NCBI GenBank assembly: GCA_035487295.1
Contig: DATHMH010000023.1
Coordinates: 105,495 to 169,494, forward strand
From: QIAW01 sp035487295
GTDB taxonomy: Bacteria > Acidobacteriota > Terriglobia > Terriglobales > Acidobacteriaceae
Length of the DNA: 64,000 nucleotides
Direction: 5' to 3'
A program made the translations under genes and the position numbers. Position 1 is the first letter of the stretch. Each line of letters starts with the position of its first letter. Under the pieces are notes generated by a model, which saw only the letters and a list, made by a program, of their open reading frames with translations, was not told the DNA's origin and searched no databases. Positions 9,763 through 17,293 of the stretch are shown here, piece after piece.

Positions 9763-9823
9763 GAGCTATCAACTTCTGCCTGTGCGAGATAGCTCTTAGC
9801 CTTAGCTCTTGGCTCTTAAGCTG
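9763..9823. repeat. Heptamer array with a small inverted repeat, carA/methyltransferase gap
   Basis: The 309-base divergent gap between carA and the methyltransferase holds an inverted pair GAGCTATC / GATAGCTC (9763 and 9788) followed by imperfect AGCTCTT-type words (agctctt agcctt agctctt ggctctt a). I see no convincing promoter beyond a TAAAAT close to carA. Confidence 0.5.
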
Positions 9824-9840
9824 ATCTATTCTATTAGTCT

Positions 9841-10539
9841 ATGACTCCGACACAGACAAAGAGTGAAATTCAAACGAAAGAAGACCAATGGGCCGCCGTT
9901 GACCACTACATCACCGACCTGCTGGTACCGCGCGATCCAGCGCTGGATGCCGCGCTGGAGGCGAGCACGGCGGCAGGGCTGCCGACGATCCAGGTTTCAC
10001 CCACTCAGGGCAAGCTGCTGCATCTTTTAGCGCTGAGTCATGGGGCGCGCAACATTCTCGAGCTGGGCACCCTCGGCGGTTACAGCACTATCTGGCTGGC
10101 GCGGGCGCTGCCCGCCGATGGACGGCTGATCACCCTTGAAGCCGACCCCAGGCACGCCGAAGTCGCCCGCGCAAATATCGCGCGCGCCGGGCTGGCCAAC
10201 ATGGTTGAGCTGCGCCTGGGCCGCGCGCAGGAGACATTGCCGAAGCTTGCTTCCGAGAAGCGCGAACCATTTGATTTTATATTTATTGATGCCGACAAGA
10301 CGGGATATCCCGAGTACTTCGCCTGGGCGCTCAAGCTCTCGCGGCCCGGCACTGTGATCATCGCAGACAACGTGGTACGCAAAGGTGCGGTGATTGACAG
10401 CGGCAGCAGTGATACCGACGTCCAGGGAGTGCGGCGCTTCTACGAATTGATGGCCCGTGAGCCGCGCGTGAGTGCAACCGCGATCCAGACCGTGGGCAGC
10501 AAAGGATACGACGGATTTGCCCTGGCAGTGGTGAAGTAG
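9841..10539 (+). CDS. SAM-dependent O-methyltransferase (COMT-like, family 3)
   Basis: 232-residue class I methyltransferase. After a helical N-terminus (about residues 15-60, DHYITDLLVPRDPALDAALE), motif I is ILELGTLGGYSTIWLA, the acidic residue that holds the ribose is in LITLEADPRHAEVA, and the metal-binding Asp lies in FDFIFIDADKTGYPEYF. These are the marks of the catechol/caffeoyl-CoA O-methyltransferase family, which methylates hydroxyls with a divalent metal; the acceptor is unknown. It stands alone, divergent from carA and convergent with asd. Confidence 0.9.
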   Translation: MTPTQTKSEIQTKEDQWAAVDHYITDLLVPRDPALDAALEASTAAGLPTIQVSPTQGKLLHLLALSHGARNILELGTLGGYSTIWLARALPADGRLITLEADPRHAEVARANIARAGLANMVELRLGRAQETLPKLASEKREPFDFIFIDADKTGYPEYFAWALKLSRPGTVIIADNVVRKGAVIDSGSSDTDVQGVRRFYELMAREPRVSATAIQTVGSKGYDGFALAVVK

Positions 10540-10647
10540 CTGTCGGTCCTCAGTTCTCAGAATCCAAATACAAAATAATCCAAGTCCAGCAAGGGACGAG
10601 GATTTGATCTCAGGTTCACCCGGATTTTTAACTCCTGCAAACCTTCT

Positions 10648-11730
10648 TCAAATCGTCTTCATGGAATGCCTTACCGTATTGAGTTCTTCGCTCTTTTTCG
10701 TTTGCGATGGCTGGGCGCCTTGCGCGCAGAACAACTCAGCAATCTGCACGGCATTGAGGGCGGCGCCCTTCAGAAGCTGGTCTCCGGCGACAAACATGGA
10801 GATCGAACGACCGCTGGGGTCGCTGGTGTCCTGGCGGATGCGGCCAACCAGGATCTTATCCTGGTTGCTGGCATCAATCGGCATGGGGAAGTAATTCTTC
10901 TGGCGGTCATCCACCACCTTCACTCCGGGAGCGTCTTCCAGCAAGGCGCGAACATCGGCCGGCGAGATGGGATTCGCGCATTCGAAGGTGAGCGATTCGG
11001 CGTGCGCCCGCAGTACCGGCACGCGCACACATGTGGCCGAGATGGCAATATGCGGATCGGAAAAAATCTTCCTGGTTTCGGCAACGATCTTTAACTCTTC
11101 GCCGTTGTAGCCGCTATCCAGATCAACCGCAGAATCATGGTTGAAGACGTTGAAGGCATAAGGATGAGGCAGGACTTTGGGCGTATAGGTCTGGCCATCC
11201 AAAAACGCTTTGGTGGATTCGCGCAGCTCGTTCATCGCGGGCGCGCCCGCGCCGGAGGCAGCCTGGTAAGTGCTGATAATGAGGCGGCGGATTTTGTACT
11301 TTTTGTGGATCGGCCACAGCGGTGTAATGGCAATGATGGCGCAACAGTTAGGATTGGCGATCAGCCCTTTGTGGCGGCGCACGGCCTCAGGATTAATCTC
11401 AGGAATAATGAGCGGAATATCAGGCGAGAGCCGGTAAGCAGAAGAATTATCAATCACCACCGCACCGTGCCTGACCGCGATGGGCACATAGGTGCGCGCG
11501 GTTTCGTTGTCCACCGCGAAGAAGGCGATATCCACACCCTTGAGCGATGGCTCGGCCAGCTCTTCCACCAGACGCTCGGCATTGCGGAAGCGCACCGTGC
11601 TTCCAACCGAACGCTTGGAGGCCAGAAGACGGATCTCGGAAATTGGAAAGCTGCGGCGCTCAAGGCACTGCAACAGCTCCGTACCCACGGCGCCAGTTAC
11701 ACCGACGATTGCGACTGAATAGCCTGACAT
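10648..11730 (-). CDS. asd: Aspartate-semialdehyde dehydrogenase
   Basis: NADPH-dependent reduction of aspartyl phosphate to aspartate semialdehyde, shared by the threonine, methionine and lysine branches. The Rossmann start VAIVGVTGAVGTELLQCLE and the catalytic Cys in LIANPNCCAIIAITPLW are visible; QAASGAGAPAMNEL is the following family signature. 360 residues is slightly long because of a polar C-terminal tail after the last helix. GGGGAGATTTCAC precedes the ATG. It sits 136 bases downstream of hom, across a heptamer repeat, and is probably the last gene of the lysC-thrC-thrB-hom unit. Confidence 0.96.
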   Translation of the reverse strand: MSGYSVAIVGVTGAVGTELLQCLERRSFPISEIRLLASKRSVGSTVRFRNAERLVEELAEPSLKGVDIAFFAVDNETARTYVPIAVRHGAVVIDNSSAYRLSPDIPLIIPEINPEAVRRHKGLIANPNCCAIIAITPLWPIHKKYKIRRLIISTYQAASGAGAPAMNELRESTKAFLDGQTYTPKVLPHPYAFNVFNHDSAVDLDSGYNGEELKIVAETRKIFSDPHIAISATCVRVPVLRAHAESLTFECANPISPADVRALLEDAPGVKVVDDRQKNYFPMPIDASNQDKILVGRIRQDTSDPSGRSISMFVAGDQLLKGAALNAVQIAELFCAQGAQPSQTKKSEELNTVRHSMKTI

Positions 11731-11790
11731 GTGAAATCTCCCCTAATACAGTTTCCAGCTACTAGATCAGCTTCGAGCTGTATCAAATCG

Positions 11791-11852
11791 CTTTTAGCTC
11801 TTAGCCTTTAGCTGGGATCACCCTTTACTTCTTACTTCTTACTTCTTACTTC
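11791..11852. repeat. Two heptamer arrays (AGCTCTT-type and TTACTTC x4)
   Basis: Between hom and asd, agctctt/agccttt/agct words are followed by four exact TTACTTC units (11825-11852). The unit length is 7 in both, but the words differ. Confidence 0.8.
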
Positions 11853-11866
11853 CCCCGTCCGCTTCC

Positions 11867-13165
11867 CTAGTCGCTGGCGATGCGCAGCAGCAGCACGGGC
11901 TGGAGCAAACAATCCAGCTTGTTGATTTCTTTCACGACTTTGCGTATTTCCGGCTCCGGCGTCGGTTCCACGGTAATCACAAAAGAAAGCTCTTCTTTCG
12001 CCATGTTGGGCTGCTGCAACACAGCGTCAATATTCATGCCTGCCTTGGATATGATTTGCGCCACATGCGCCAGAATTCCAGGACGATCGCTAACCGTCAG
12101 ACGCAAATACCAGCTTGCCGGGCTGAAGGTTTTCGCCAGAGGAAGCGGCTTCATCTCCTGGAAGCCGTGCAGTTCCCTGCCGCGCAGCGCGCCGTTGGCC
12201 ATGCTGCGGCCAATTTCCACCAGGTCTGAAATTACGGCTGTGCTGGTAGCGCGCGGGCCGGCGCCTGGGCCATAGAACATCTGGCGTCCAATGCGCTCTC
12301 CGACGAGAAAAACGGCATTGTTCACGCCTTCTGCTTTGGCCATCATGCTACGGCGATGCACAAGCCATGGACGCACCGAGATTTCCAGACCATGCTTGCT
12401 GAGTTCCGCGTAGGCAATGAGGCGGATGGTACTCTTCAACATGCGGGCGTAGCAGAAATCAATGGCGGCAATGCTGCGAATTCCGTCGGTGGGAATCTTG
12501 TCTTCACGGAGCCAGCCATGAAAGGCGAGGCGCGCGAGGATGCAGAGCTTATCGCGCGTATCGATGCCATCCACGTCGGAAGAAGGATCGGGCTCGGCGT
12601 ATCCCGCCTCTTGCGCCTGGCTTAACGCCTTCTCGAAGCTCAAGCCGTTGCGCTCCATCTGCGTAAGTATGTAATTCGTGGTGCCGTTGAGGATGCCATA
12701 CACCGCTTGCAGGCGATCTCCAGTCATGCCGTCGGTAATCGCGCGGACCACCGGAACGCCTCCGGCAACAGCAGCTTCAATGCCCACGGGAATATTTTTT
12801 TTCGCGGCCAGGGCCTGGATCTCGTGTCCATATTTCGCAAGCAGGTTTTTGTTGGCAGTGACCACCGGCTTGCCGTTTTCAAGCGCTCCCAGAACGACCT
12901 CGCGGGCGGCTTCGGTGCCTCCCATGGTTTCGACAACCAGGTCAACGTTCGCATCGCCGACAACCTGCTTCCAGTCTTTGACCAGCCGCACGCCCGCCGG
13001 CAGTTGCCTGGCAGGAACCGGAGTGCGGCGGCAGACGACCACAACCTGCAGTCCCACCCCGGCGCGCTGCTTGATCTGCTCCGCGTTGGCCACAAGGCTA
13101 TCGGCAGTGGCCTGGCCCACGTTGCCAAAACCGACGATGCCGATTTTTATATTTTTTGGGGTCAT
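11867..13165 (-). CDS. hom: Homoserine dehydrogenase with ACT domain
   Basis: Reduces aspartate semialdehyde to homoserine. The N-terminal NAD(P) fold has GIVGFGNVGQATADSL, and the catalytic domain has NKNLLAKYG and GILNGTTNYILTQM followed by EAGYAEPDPSSDVDGID, the homoserine dehydrogenase signature. A C-terminal ACT domain (about residues 350-430, SDRPGILAHVAQIISKAGMN) is the usual site of threonine feedback inhibition. 432 residues is typical. Its start overlaps the thrB stop (ATGA), so the two are translationally coupled. Confidence 0.97.
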   Translation of the reverse strand: MTPKNIKIGIVGFGNVGQATADSLVANAEQIKQRAGVGLQVVVVCRRTPVPARQLPAGVRLVKDWKQVVGDANVDLVVETMGGTEAAREVVLGALENGKPVVTANKNLLAKYGHEIQALAAKKNIPVGIEAAVAGGVPVVRAITDGMTGDRLQAVYGILNGTTNYILTQMERNGLSFEKALSQAQEAGYAEPDPSSDVDGIDTRDKLCILARLAFHGWLREDKIPTDGIRSIAAIDFCYARMLKSTIRLIAYAELSKHGLEISVRPWLVHRRSMMAKAEGVNNAVFLVGERIGRQMFYGPGAGPRATSTAVISDLVEIGRSMANGALRGRELHGFQEMKPLPLAKTFSPASWYLRLTVSDRPGILAHVAQIISKAGMNIDAVLQQPNMAKEELSFVITVEPTPEPEIRKVVKEINKLDCLLQPVLLLRIASD

Positions 13166-14208
13166 GCTTTCTTGCTCTTAGCTCTTGCTTTGGAACTGGA
13201 CGCCTTCATGGTTTCAGCGGCCCCGTGTTTTTCGATCTCAGTGGAAATCAGCTCGGCCTGGTGGCCACGGTCTTTGAGATGAGCGCCGACAAGCCGCATA
13301 ATCTGCCGCATCGAGACCGCAGGACTCAACAACAACAACACCGATGGGCCCGCGCCACTCAGCACGACGCCGAGAATTCCCTTCGCGCCCGAGAGCTCGC
13401 GCAACTCAGGCAGCAGCGGACACAACGAAGCGCGATAGGGCTGGTGGAGCTCATCTTGCACCGCGTATGCCAGCAATTCGTCGCGGCCTTGCGCAAAAGC
13501 GGCCGCCAGCAGCATTGCAGACTGAATATTCGCCACCGCCTGGAAGCGAGAGAGAGCGGCGGGCAGCACGCGGCGAGATTCTTCCGTGGGCAAAGCTTGC
13601 TGCGGCACTACCAGCAGCAGCGGCCACGATTTTTTGATAACGACTTTATAGGCATACAGGCTCTGGTCTCGGGCGGCGCTCTGTGGCCCTCCGTTCCGAT
13701 TGTGGCTTTGCGATTTCTGCCATTGCGAAACGGCGAAACCGCCCAGCCAGCAGGCGGCAACGTTATCGGCATGTCCTTCACGCTTGGCCGCCTCCTCCAT
13801 GATGCGCTCAGCGGACCAGGACAGTTCGCCGAAGTGCACGGCAAGCGCGATGCCTGCCAGGCGGGCAGCGGCCGATGATCCCGTTCCTTTACCGATGGGC
13901 ATCTGGTTATTCACTTTAAGCGCGAGCGCCAGTGGCGTCTTGCCCTCGGTCTGCATGACGTCCTTATAGGTTTCAAGAATCAGGTTACGCTCCAGCTTGC
14001 TGCAAATCTCCCGGTCGCGGCCGGTCGCAGCGATGGAAAATTCCGGCGCGACGGCGGCGTGAACATTCAGATGAAGCTTCAAGGCCAAAGCAGCGGAATC
14101 AAACGCCGGGCCAAGGTTGGCCGATGTAGCGGGAAGAACAAGCTTGAGCGGCGCGGGATGCTTTTTCATGCCCCTCTTCTTGTCCGTTTTCATATCAGCG
14201 CTCTTCAT
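13162..14208 (-). CDS. thrB: Homoserine kinase
   Basis: GHMP-family kinase making O-phosphohomoserine from homoserine and ATP. The phosphate loop is PIGKGTGSSAAARLAGIAL (about residues 108-126; normally P-x-G-x-G-L-G-S-S, here with Thr in place of Leu), and the C-terminal GHMP motif is GILGVVLSGAGPSVLLLL. 348 residues is longer than the usual 300-310 because of a basic N-terminus before LVLPATSANLGPAFDS and a Lys-rich C-terminus. It overlaps both thrC upstream and hom downstream by four bases. Confidence 0.95.
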   Translation of the reverse strand: MKSADMKTDKKRGMKKHPAPLKLVLPATSANLGPAFDSAALALKLHLNVHAAVAPEFSIAATGRDREICSKLERNLILETYKDVMQTEGKTPLALALKVNNQMPIGKGTGSSAAARLAGIALAVHFGELSWSAERIMEEAAKREGHADNVAACWLGGFAVSQWQKSQSHNRNGGPQSAARDQSLYAYKVVIKKSWPLLLVVPQQALPTEESRRVLPAALSRFQAVANIQSAMLLAAAFAQGRDELLAYAVQDELHQPYRASLCPLLPELRELSGAKGILGVVLSGAGPSVLLLLSPAVSMRQIMRLVGAHLKDRGHQAELISTEIEKHGAAETMKASSSKARAKSKKA

Positions 14209-15563
14209 GCCAGGGCCCTCGCCGGTTCATTGGTAAAGCGCTCCAGAACTTCGATTACCGATTTGGGATTCGCGTCTGCCTGAATCGGAGGATTGCAGAA
14301 CGACTTCATGGCTTCCGAGTACCCAGGCAAAAGCTGGCCGCTATGGAAGCGGATCACATAGTCCGCGTCTTTGAGTACATGCCCGGTAAGCATCATGACC
14401 ACGGTCTCACTGGGGTTGACGAAGCCCTGCCTGCACAGGTTATACAAACCCGCCAGGGTCACCGCCGATGCCGGCTCGCATCCAATGCCCTCGGCGCCAA
14501 GCTGCGCCTTGGCGGCGGCGATCTCCTGCTCGCTGACATATTCGCAGGCGCCGCCGGTCGAGCGCAGCACGTTCACCGCTTTTCTCCACGAAACCGGACT
14601 GCCAATGCGAATCGCAGTTGCCAGGGTCTCGGCTTTGACCGAAACAAGCGACTCGCCCTTAGTCTCCTGCATGGTGCGTACCAGTGCCCGCGAGCCTTCC
14701 GCCTGGATGATCGAAACTTTAGGCAGAGTAGAGATAAAACCAAGCTCGTGCAGCTCCAGAAGGGCCTTCCCAATTGCGGAAGAGTTGCCAAGGTTGCCCC
14801 CGGGGACGATCACGTGATCAGGCACCTTCCAGCCCAACTGCTCAAGCATTTCGACGGCGGCCGTCTTTTGTCCTTCGAGGCGGTAGGGATTGGCGGAGTT
14901 GACCAGGTAAACCGGGGCCTGCTGCACCACTTCGCTCAAAATCTTCAGGCATTCGTCGAAATCGGTGGGCAACTGGCACACGACGGCGCCGTATTCAAGA
15001 GTCTGCGAGAGCTTGCCGACCGAGATTTTGTCTTGCGGCACAAGCACCAGGCATCGCAATCCGGCGCGGGCGGCATAGGCCGCCATAGAAGAAGATGTAT
15101 TCCCCGTAGAAGCGCAGGCGACCCACTTGACGCCCAGTTCCCGCGCTTTAGAGATGACGGTGGTCATGCCCGTGTCTTTAAACGAGCCTGTGGGGTTCAT
15201 GCCAAGATGTTTTACGTAGAGCTGCTCGACTCCGCTCTGGCGCGCGCTCTGCTGAAGCTTATAGAGTGGCGTATTCCCTTCCGCCAAAGTCACGGCATGT
15301 TTAATGTCACTCAAAATGGGCAGCAACTCGCGAAAACGCCATACTCCGCTTTGATCCAATGCATCGAGCGACATGCGGCGTTGATGCCAAAGGTTTTTGA
15401 GCGCGACCGGATTGGGCTGCTGGCTGCCTCGCTTCTGCCACGTAGGATAGACCGCCTCCAGCAATTCGCGGCATTTGGTGCAGCGAAGGTCTGCCGTGGG
15501 CGTAGGTTCAATGGATCCGCATCCCATACAGCGCAGTTGCGCGATATTTTGCTTTCTAGCCAT
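14205..15563 (-). CDS. thrC: Threonine synthase
   Basis: PLP enzyme converting O-phosphohomoserine to threonine. A zinc-ribbon-like N-terminus (CMGC then CTKC, 14 residues apart) is followed by the PLP-lysine motif NPTGSFKDTGMT and the phosphate-binding VPGGNLGNSSA; both are typical of the shorter bacterial/plant-type threonine synthase. The longest frame starts at a TTG at 15602 overlapping the lysC stop, but the extra 13 codons are made of heptamer repeat (agttctc words), so the ATG at 15563 (MARKQNIAQL) is preferred. The stop overlaps thrB. Confidence 0.95.
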   Translation of the reverse strand: MARKQNIAQLRCMGCGSIEPTPTADLRCTKCRELLEAVYPTWQKRGSQQPNPVALKNLWHQRRMSLDALDQSGVWRFRELLPILSDIKHAVTLAEGNTPLYKLQQSARQSGVEQLYVKHLGMNPTGSFKDTGMTTVISKARELGVKWVACASTGNTSSSMAAYAARAGLRCLVLVPQDKISVGKLSQTLEYGAVVCQLPTDFDECLKILSEVVQQAPVYLVNSANPYRLEGQKTAAVEMLEQLGWKVPDHVIVPGGNLGNSSAIGKALLELHELGFISTLPKVSIIQAEGSRALVRTMQETKGESLVSVKAETLATAIRIGSPVSWRKAVNVLRSTGGACEYVSEQEIAAAKAQLGAEGIGCEPASAVTLAGLYNLCRQGFVNPSETVVMMLTGHVLKDADYVIRFHSGQLLPGYSEAMKSFCNPPIQADANPKSVIEVLERFTNEPARALA

Positions 15564-15568
15564 AGAGC

Positions 15569-15596
15569 AGTTCTCGGTTCTCAGTTCCCAGTGCTC
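15569..15596. repeat. Four AGTTCTC-type heptamers between lysC and thrC
   Basis: Units agttctc, ggttctc, agttccc, agtgctc lie exactly end to end, filling the short gap between the lysC stop and the probable thrC start. Confidence 0.8.
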
Positions 15597-15598
15597 CA

Positions 15599-17002
15599 TC
15601 AATGAAAAAATTCTTTGTGGATCGCCTGAATCACGTCAGGCGCATTGGCTGCGGGTACGGCGAAGCAGATGCTCAATTCGCTCGCCCCCTGCGCCACTGC
15701 CGTTACGCTCACCCGGCGCGCGCCCACAGCGCTGAAGATCCTGCCAATGACGCCATAGCTTCCCTTCATGGCCTCGCCAAGCACGGTGATCACGGCCAAG
15801 TCGCGCTCGACCTCCACTGACTTAAGTACACCGTGGCGCAGCTCGGTACGAAACATCCGTTCAATCGAAGCGGTGACCCGGTCGGTATCTTCCCCGCGCA
15901 CCACCAGCCCCAGCGAGTTTTCAGCCGAAGACTGGGTGGAGAACAGGATATCAACATGGTCATGCCCGAGGCGAAGAAACATCCTGCCCAGAATATCGGA
16001 CGCTACATAAAGGTCGTTTTGCGCCACCAGGGTAACCAGGCTGGCCTTGGTGACCGCGGTCACCGCCTTGACCGGAGTGCCATTCAGGTAAGGTGCGCCG
16101 GTGACCTTGGTCCCGGCAATCTCAGGCCGGAAAGAATTCTTGATCCACACCGGAATTTTCTTTTCCATCGTAGGACGAATAGCTTTGTGATGGATGACCT
16201 TGGCGCCGTAATAAGAAAGTTCGATGGCCTCGGTGAAGCTGATCTCGGGAAGGACGCGGGCATCGGGACAAATACGCGGGTCAGCGCTGAGAACTCCGTC
16301 AACATCAGTCCAAATCCAGACCTCATCGCACTCCAGTACCGCCCCGAGGATGGTAGCTGAAGAGTCTGACCCGCCGCGACCAAGCGTCGTAGGCTGTCCC
16401 TGCTTGGTGGCGCCGCTGAAGCCGGTAACAACGGGAACCCGGCCTTCATCCAGCAGCGGGAAGATCGCGGCATGGGCCTTGGGGCGGGTAGCTTCGTAGT
16501 CGGCGGCGGCATCGCCAAAGTGGTCGTCAGTAACTAAGATTTCAGTGGAATCAATGTAGCGGCTGGGAGTATTGGATTGCTCAAGGACGGCGGCAAATAT
16601 CTGCGCAGAAAGTTTTTCTCCCATCGGCAGGGCCACATCCAATAACTGCGGGGTGAGGGATCGGAGCTGCAGCAGCGCAAAACATAGATCATGCAGTTGG
16701 CGAATCATAGCCCCAACCTGCTCGCGCACTTTGGGAGCGTTGCTGGCATTGAAAAGCGAGGCGATGACCTCTTCGTGCCGGGCTTCAATCTCCTGCAGCG
16801 CGCTGGCGACAGTAGCCTGCTCTCCTTTGCCGGCAGCCTTCACGCAGTTCAGGATGCGGTCGGTAATGCCGGCCAGGGCTGAGACCACGACCACAATGCG
16901 GTCGCGGGCTGCAGCCTCCTGCACAATGCGGGCAGAGCTGAGGATGCGCGCTGCATTCCCCACCGAAGTACCGCCAAACTTCATGACTAACGTCTTCTTC
17001 AT
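15599..17002 (-). CDS. lysC: Aspartate kinase (aspartokinase)
   Basis: First committed step of the aspartate family: phosphorylates aspartate. The kinase domain opens KTLVMKFGGTSVGNAARI, with TGFSGATKQGQPTTLGRGGS and WTDVDGVLSADPRI as nucleotide- and substrate-binding motifs. Two ACT repeats follow (from about residue 320). 467 residues resembles monofunctional aspartokinase III types. The frame is open 50 codons further upstream, but the ATG at 17002 follows CGGAGTGAT, a good ribosome site, and the extra codons lie across a terminator hairpin. First structural gene of the operon lysC-thrC-thrB-hom(-asd); its leader suggests control by charged tRNA-Thr. Confidence 0.97.
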   Translation of the reverse strand: MKKTLVMKFGGTSVGNAARILSSARIVQEAAARDRIVVVVSALAGITDRILNCVKAAGKGEQATVASALQEIEARHEEVIASLFNASNAPKVREQVGAMIRQLHDLCFALLQLRSLTPQLLDVALPMGEKLSAQIFAAVLEQSNTPSRYIDSTEILVTDDHFGDAAADYEATRPKAHAAIFPLLDEGRVPVVTGFSGATKQGQPTTLGRGGSDSSATILGAVLECDEVWIWTDVDGVLSADPRICPDARVLPEISFTEAIELSYYGAKVIHHKAIRPTMEKKIPVWIKNSFRPEIAGTKVTGAPYLNGTPVKAVTAVTKASLVTLVAQNDLYVASDILGRMFLRLGHDHVDILFSTQSSAENSLGLVVRGEDTDRVTASIERMFRTELRHGVLKSVEVERDLAVITVLGEAMKGSYGVIGRIFSAVGARRVSVTAVAQGASELSICFAVPAANAPDVIQAIHKEFFH

Positions 17003-17063
17003 ATCACTCCGTTGACTTTCAACCTTGGCCTTTTCCGGGGTACCCAGGCCTTTGCAGGCAATT

Positions 17064-17103
17064 AAAAAGCCCACCGTCAGTTGCTTCTGGCGGTGGGCTT
17101 TTT
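17064..17103 (-). terminator. Intrinsic terminator in the lysC leader (attenuator)
   Basis: On the minus strand an 8-bp stem GCCCACCG/CGGTGGGC is extended past a mismatch by CAG/CTG and followed by TTTTT (17068-17064). It lies between the leader peptide stop and lysC, 60 bases before the lysC start. Part of its left side and loop, GCCAGAAGC (17091-17083), can instead pair with the end of the leader reading frame (GCTTTCTGGC, 17150-17141), giving an antiterminator. Confidence 0.85.
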
Positions 17104-17130
17104 GGAATCTCGATTTATTTATTCCGTTAC

Positions 17131-17226
17131 CTAACCCTTGGCCAGAAAGCACATAGCTGTGCCTGTACCTGTGGATGTTGTTGTCATCCGCTTCAAGGCA
17201 ACCGGCTTCTGGCTCGTGGAAAGCAT
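17131..17226 (-). CDS. Threonine-rich attenuator leader peptide of the lysC-thr operon
   Basis: A 31-codon frame runs from an ATG at 17226 to a TAG at 17131: it starts MLSTSQKPVALKR, then MTTTSTGTGTAM, and ends CFLAKG. Six of nine codons (15-23) are ACA threonine codons, and a seventh Thr is codon 4. It plays the part of E. coli thrL but carries only Thr (no Ile) codons. Codons 5-8 contain GCCAGAAGC (segment 1), the last codons contain GCTTTCTGGC (segment 2), and the terminator contains an identical GCCAGAAGC (segment 3). Stalling at the Thr codons would free segment 2 to pair with 3 and prevent termination. The promoter places the transcript start only about three bases before the ATG, so it may be leaderless; Met14 is an alternative start. 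Confidence 0.8.
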   Translation of the reverse strand: MLSTSQKPVALKRMTTTSTGTGTAMCFLAKG

Positions 17227-17235
17227 GAAGGAGAT

Positions 17236-17264
17236 ACTTTATTAGGGAAATGGCATTGTGTCAA
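17236..17264 (-). promoter_or_regulatory. Sigma-70 promoter of the lysC-thr operon
   Basis: Consensus TTGACA (17264-17259), 17-base spacer, TAAAGT (17241-17236). The predicted start of transcription is near 17229, just ahead of the leader peptide ATG. Confidence 0.75.
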
Positions 17265-17265
17265 T

Positions 17266-17293
17266 AGTACTAAGTACCGGGTACTGAGTACTG
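17266..17293. repeat. Four AGTACTG-type heptamers
   Basis: Units agtacta, agtaccg, ggtactg, agtactg are contiguous, ending at the stop codon of the PEGA-domain gene and starting two bases from the -35 box of the threonine operon promoter. Confidence 0.8.

Noticed and set aside
17003..17152. 50-codon N-terminal extension of LysC
   Set aside because: It runs across the terminator hairpin and lacks a ribosome site; the ATG at 17002 has a good one.
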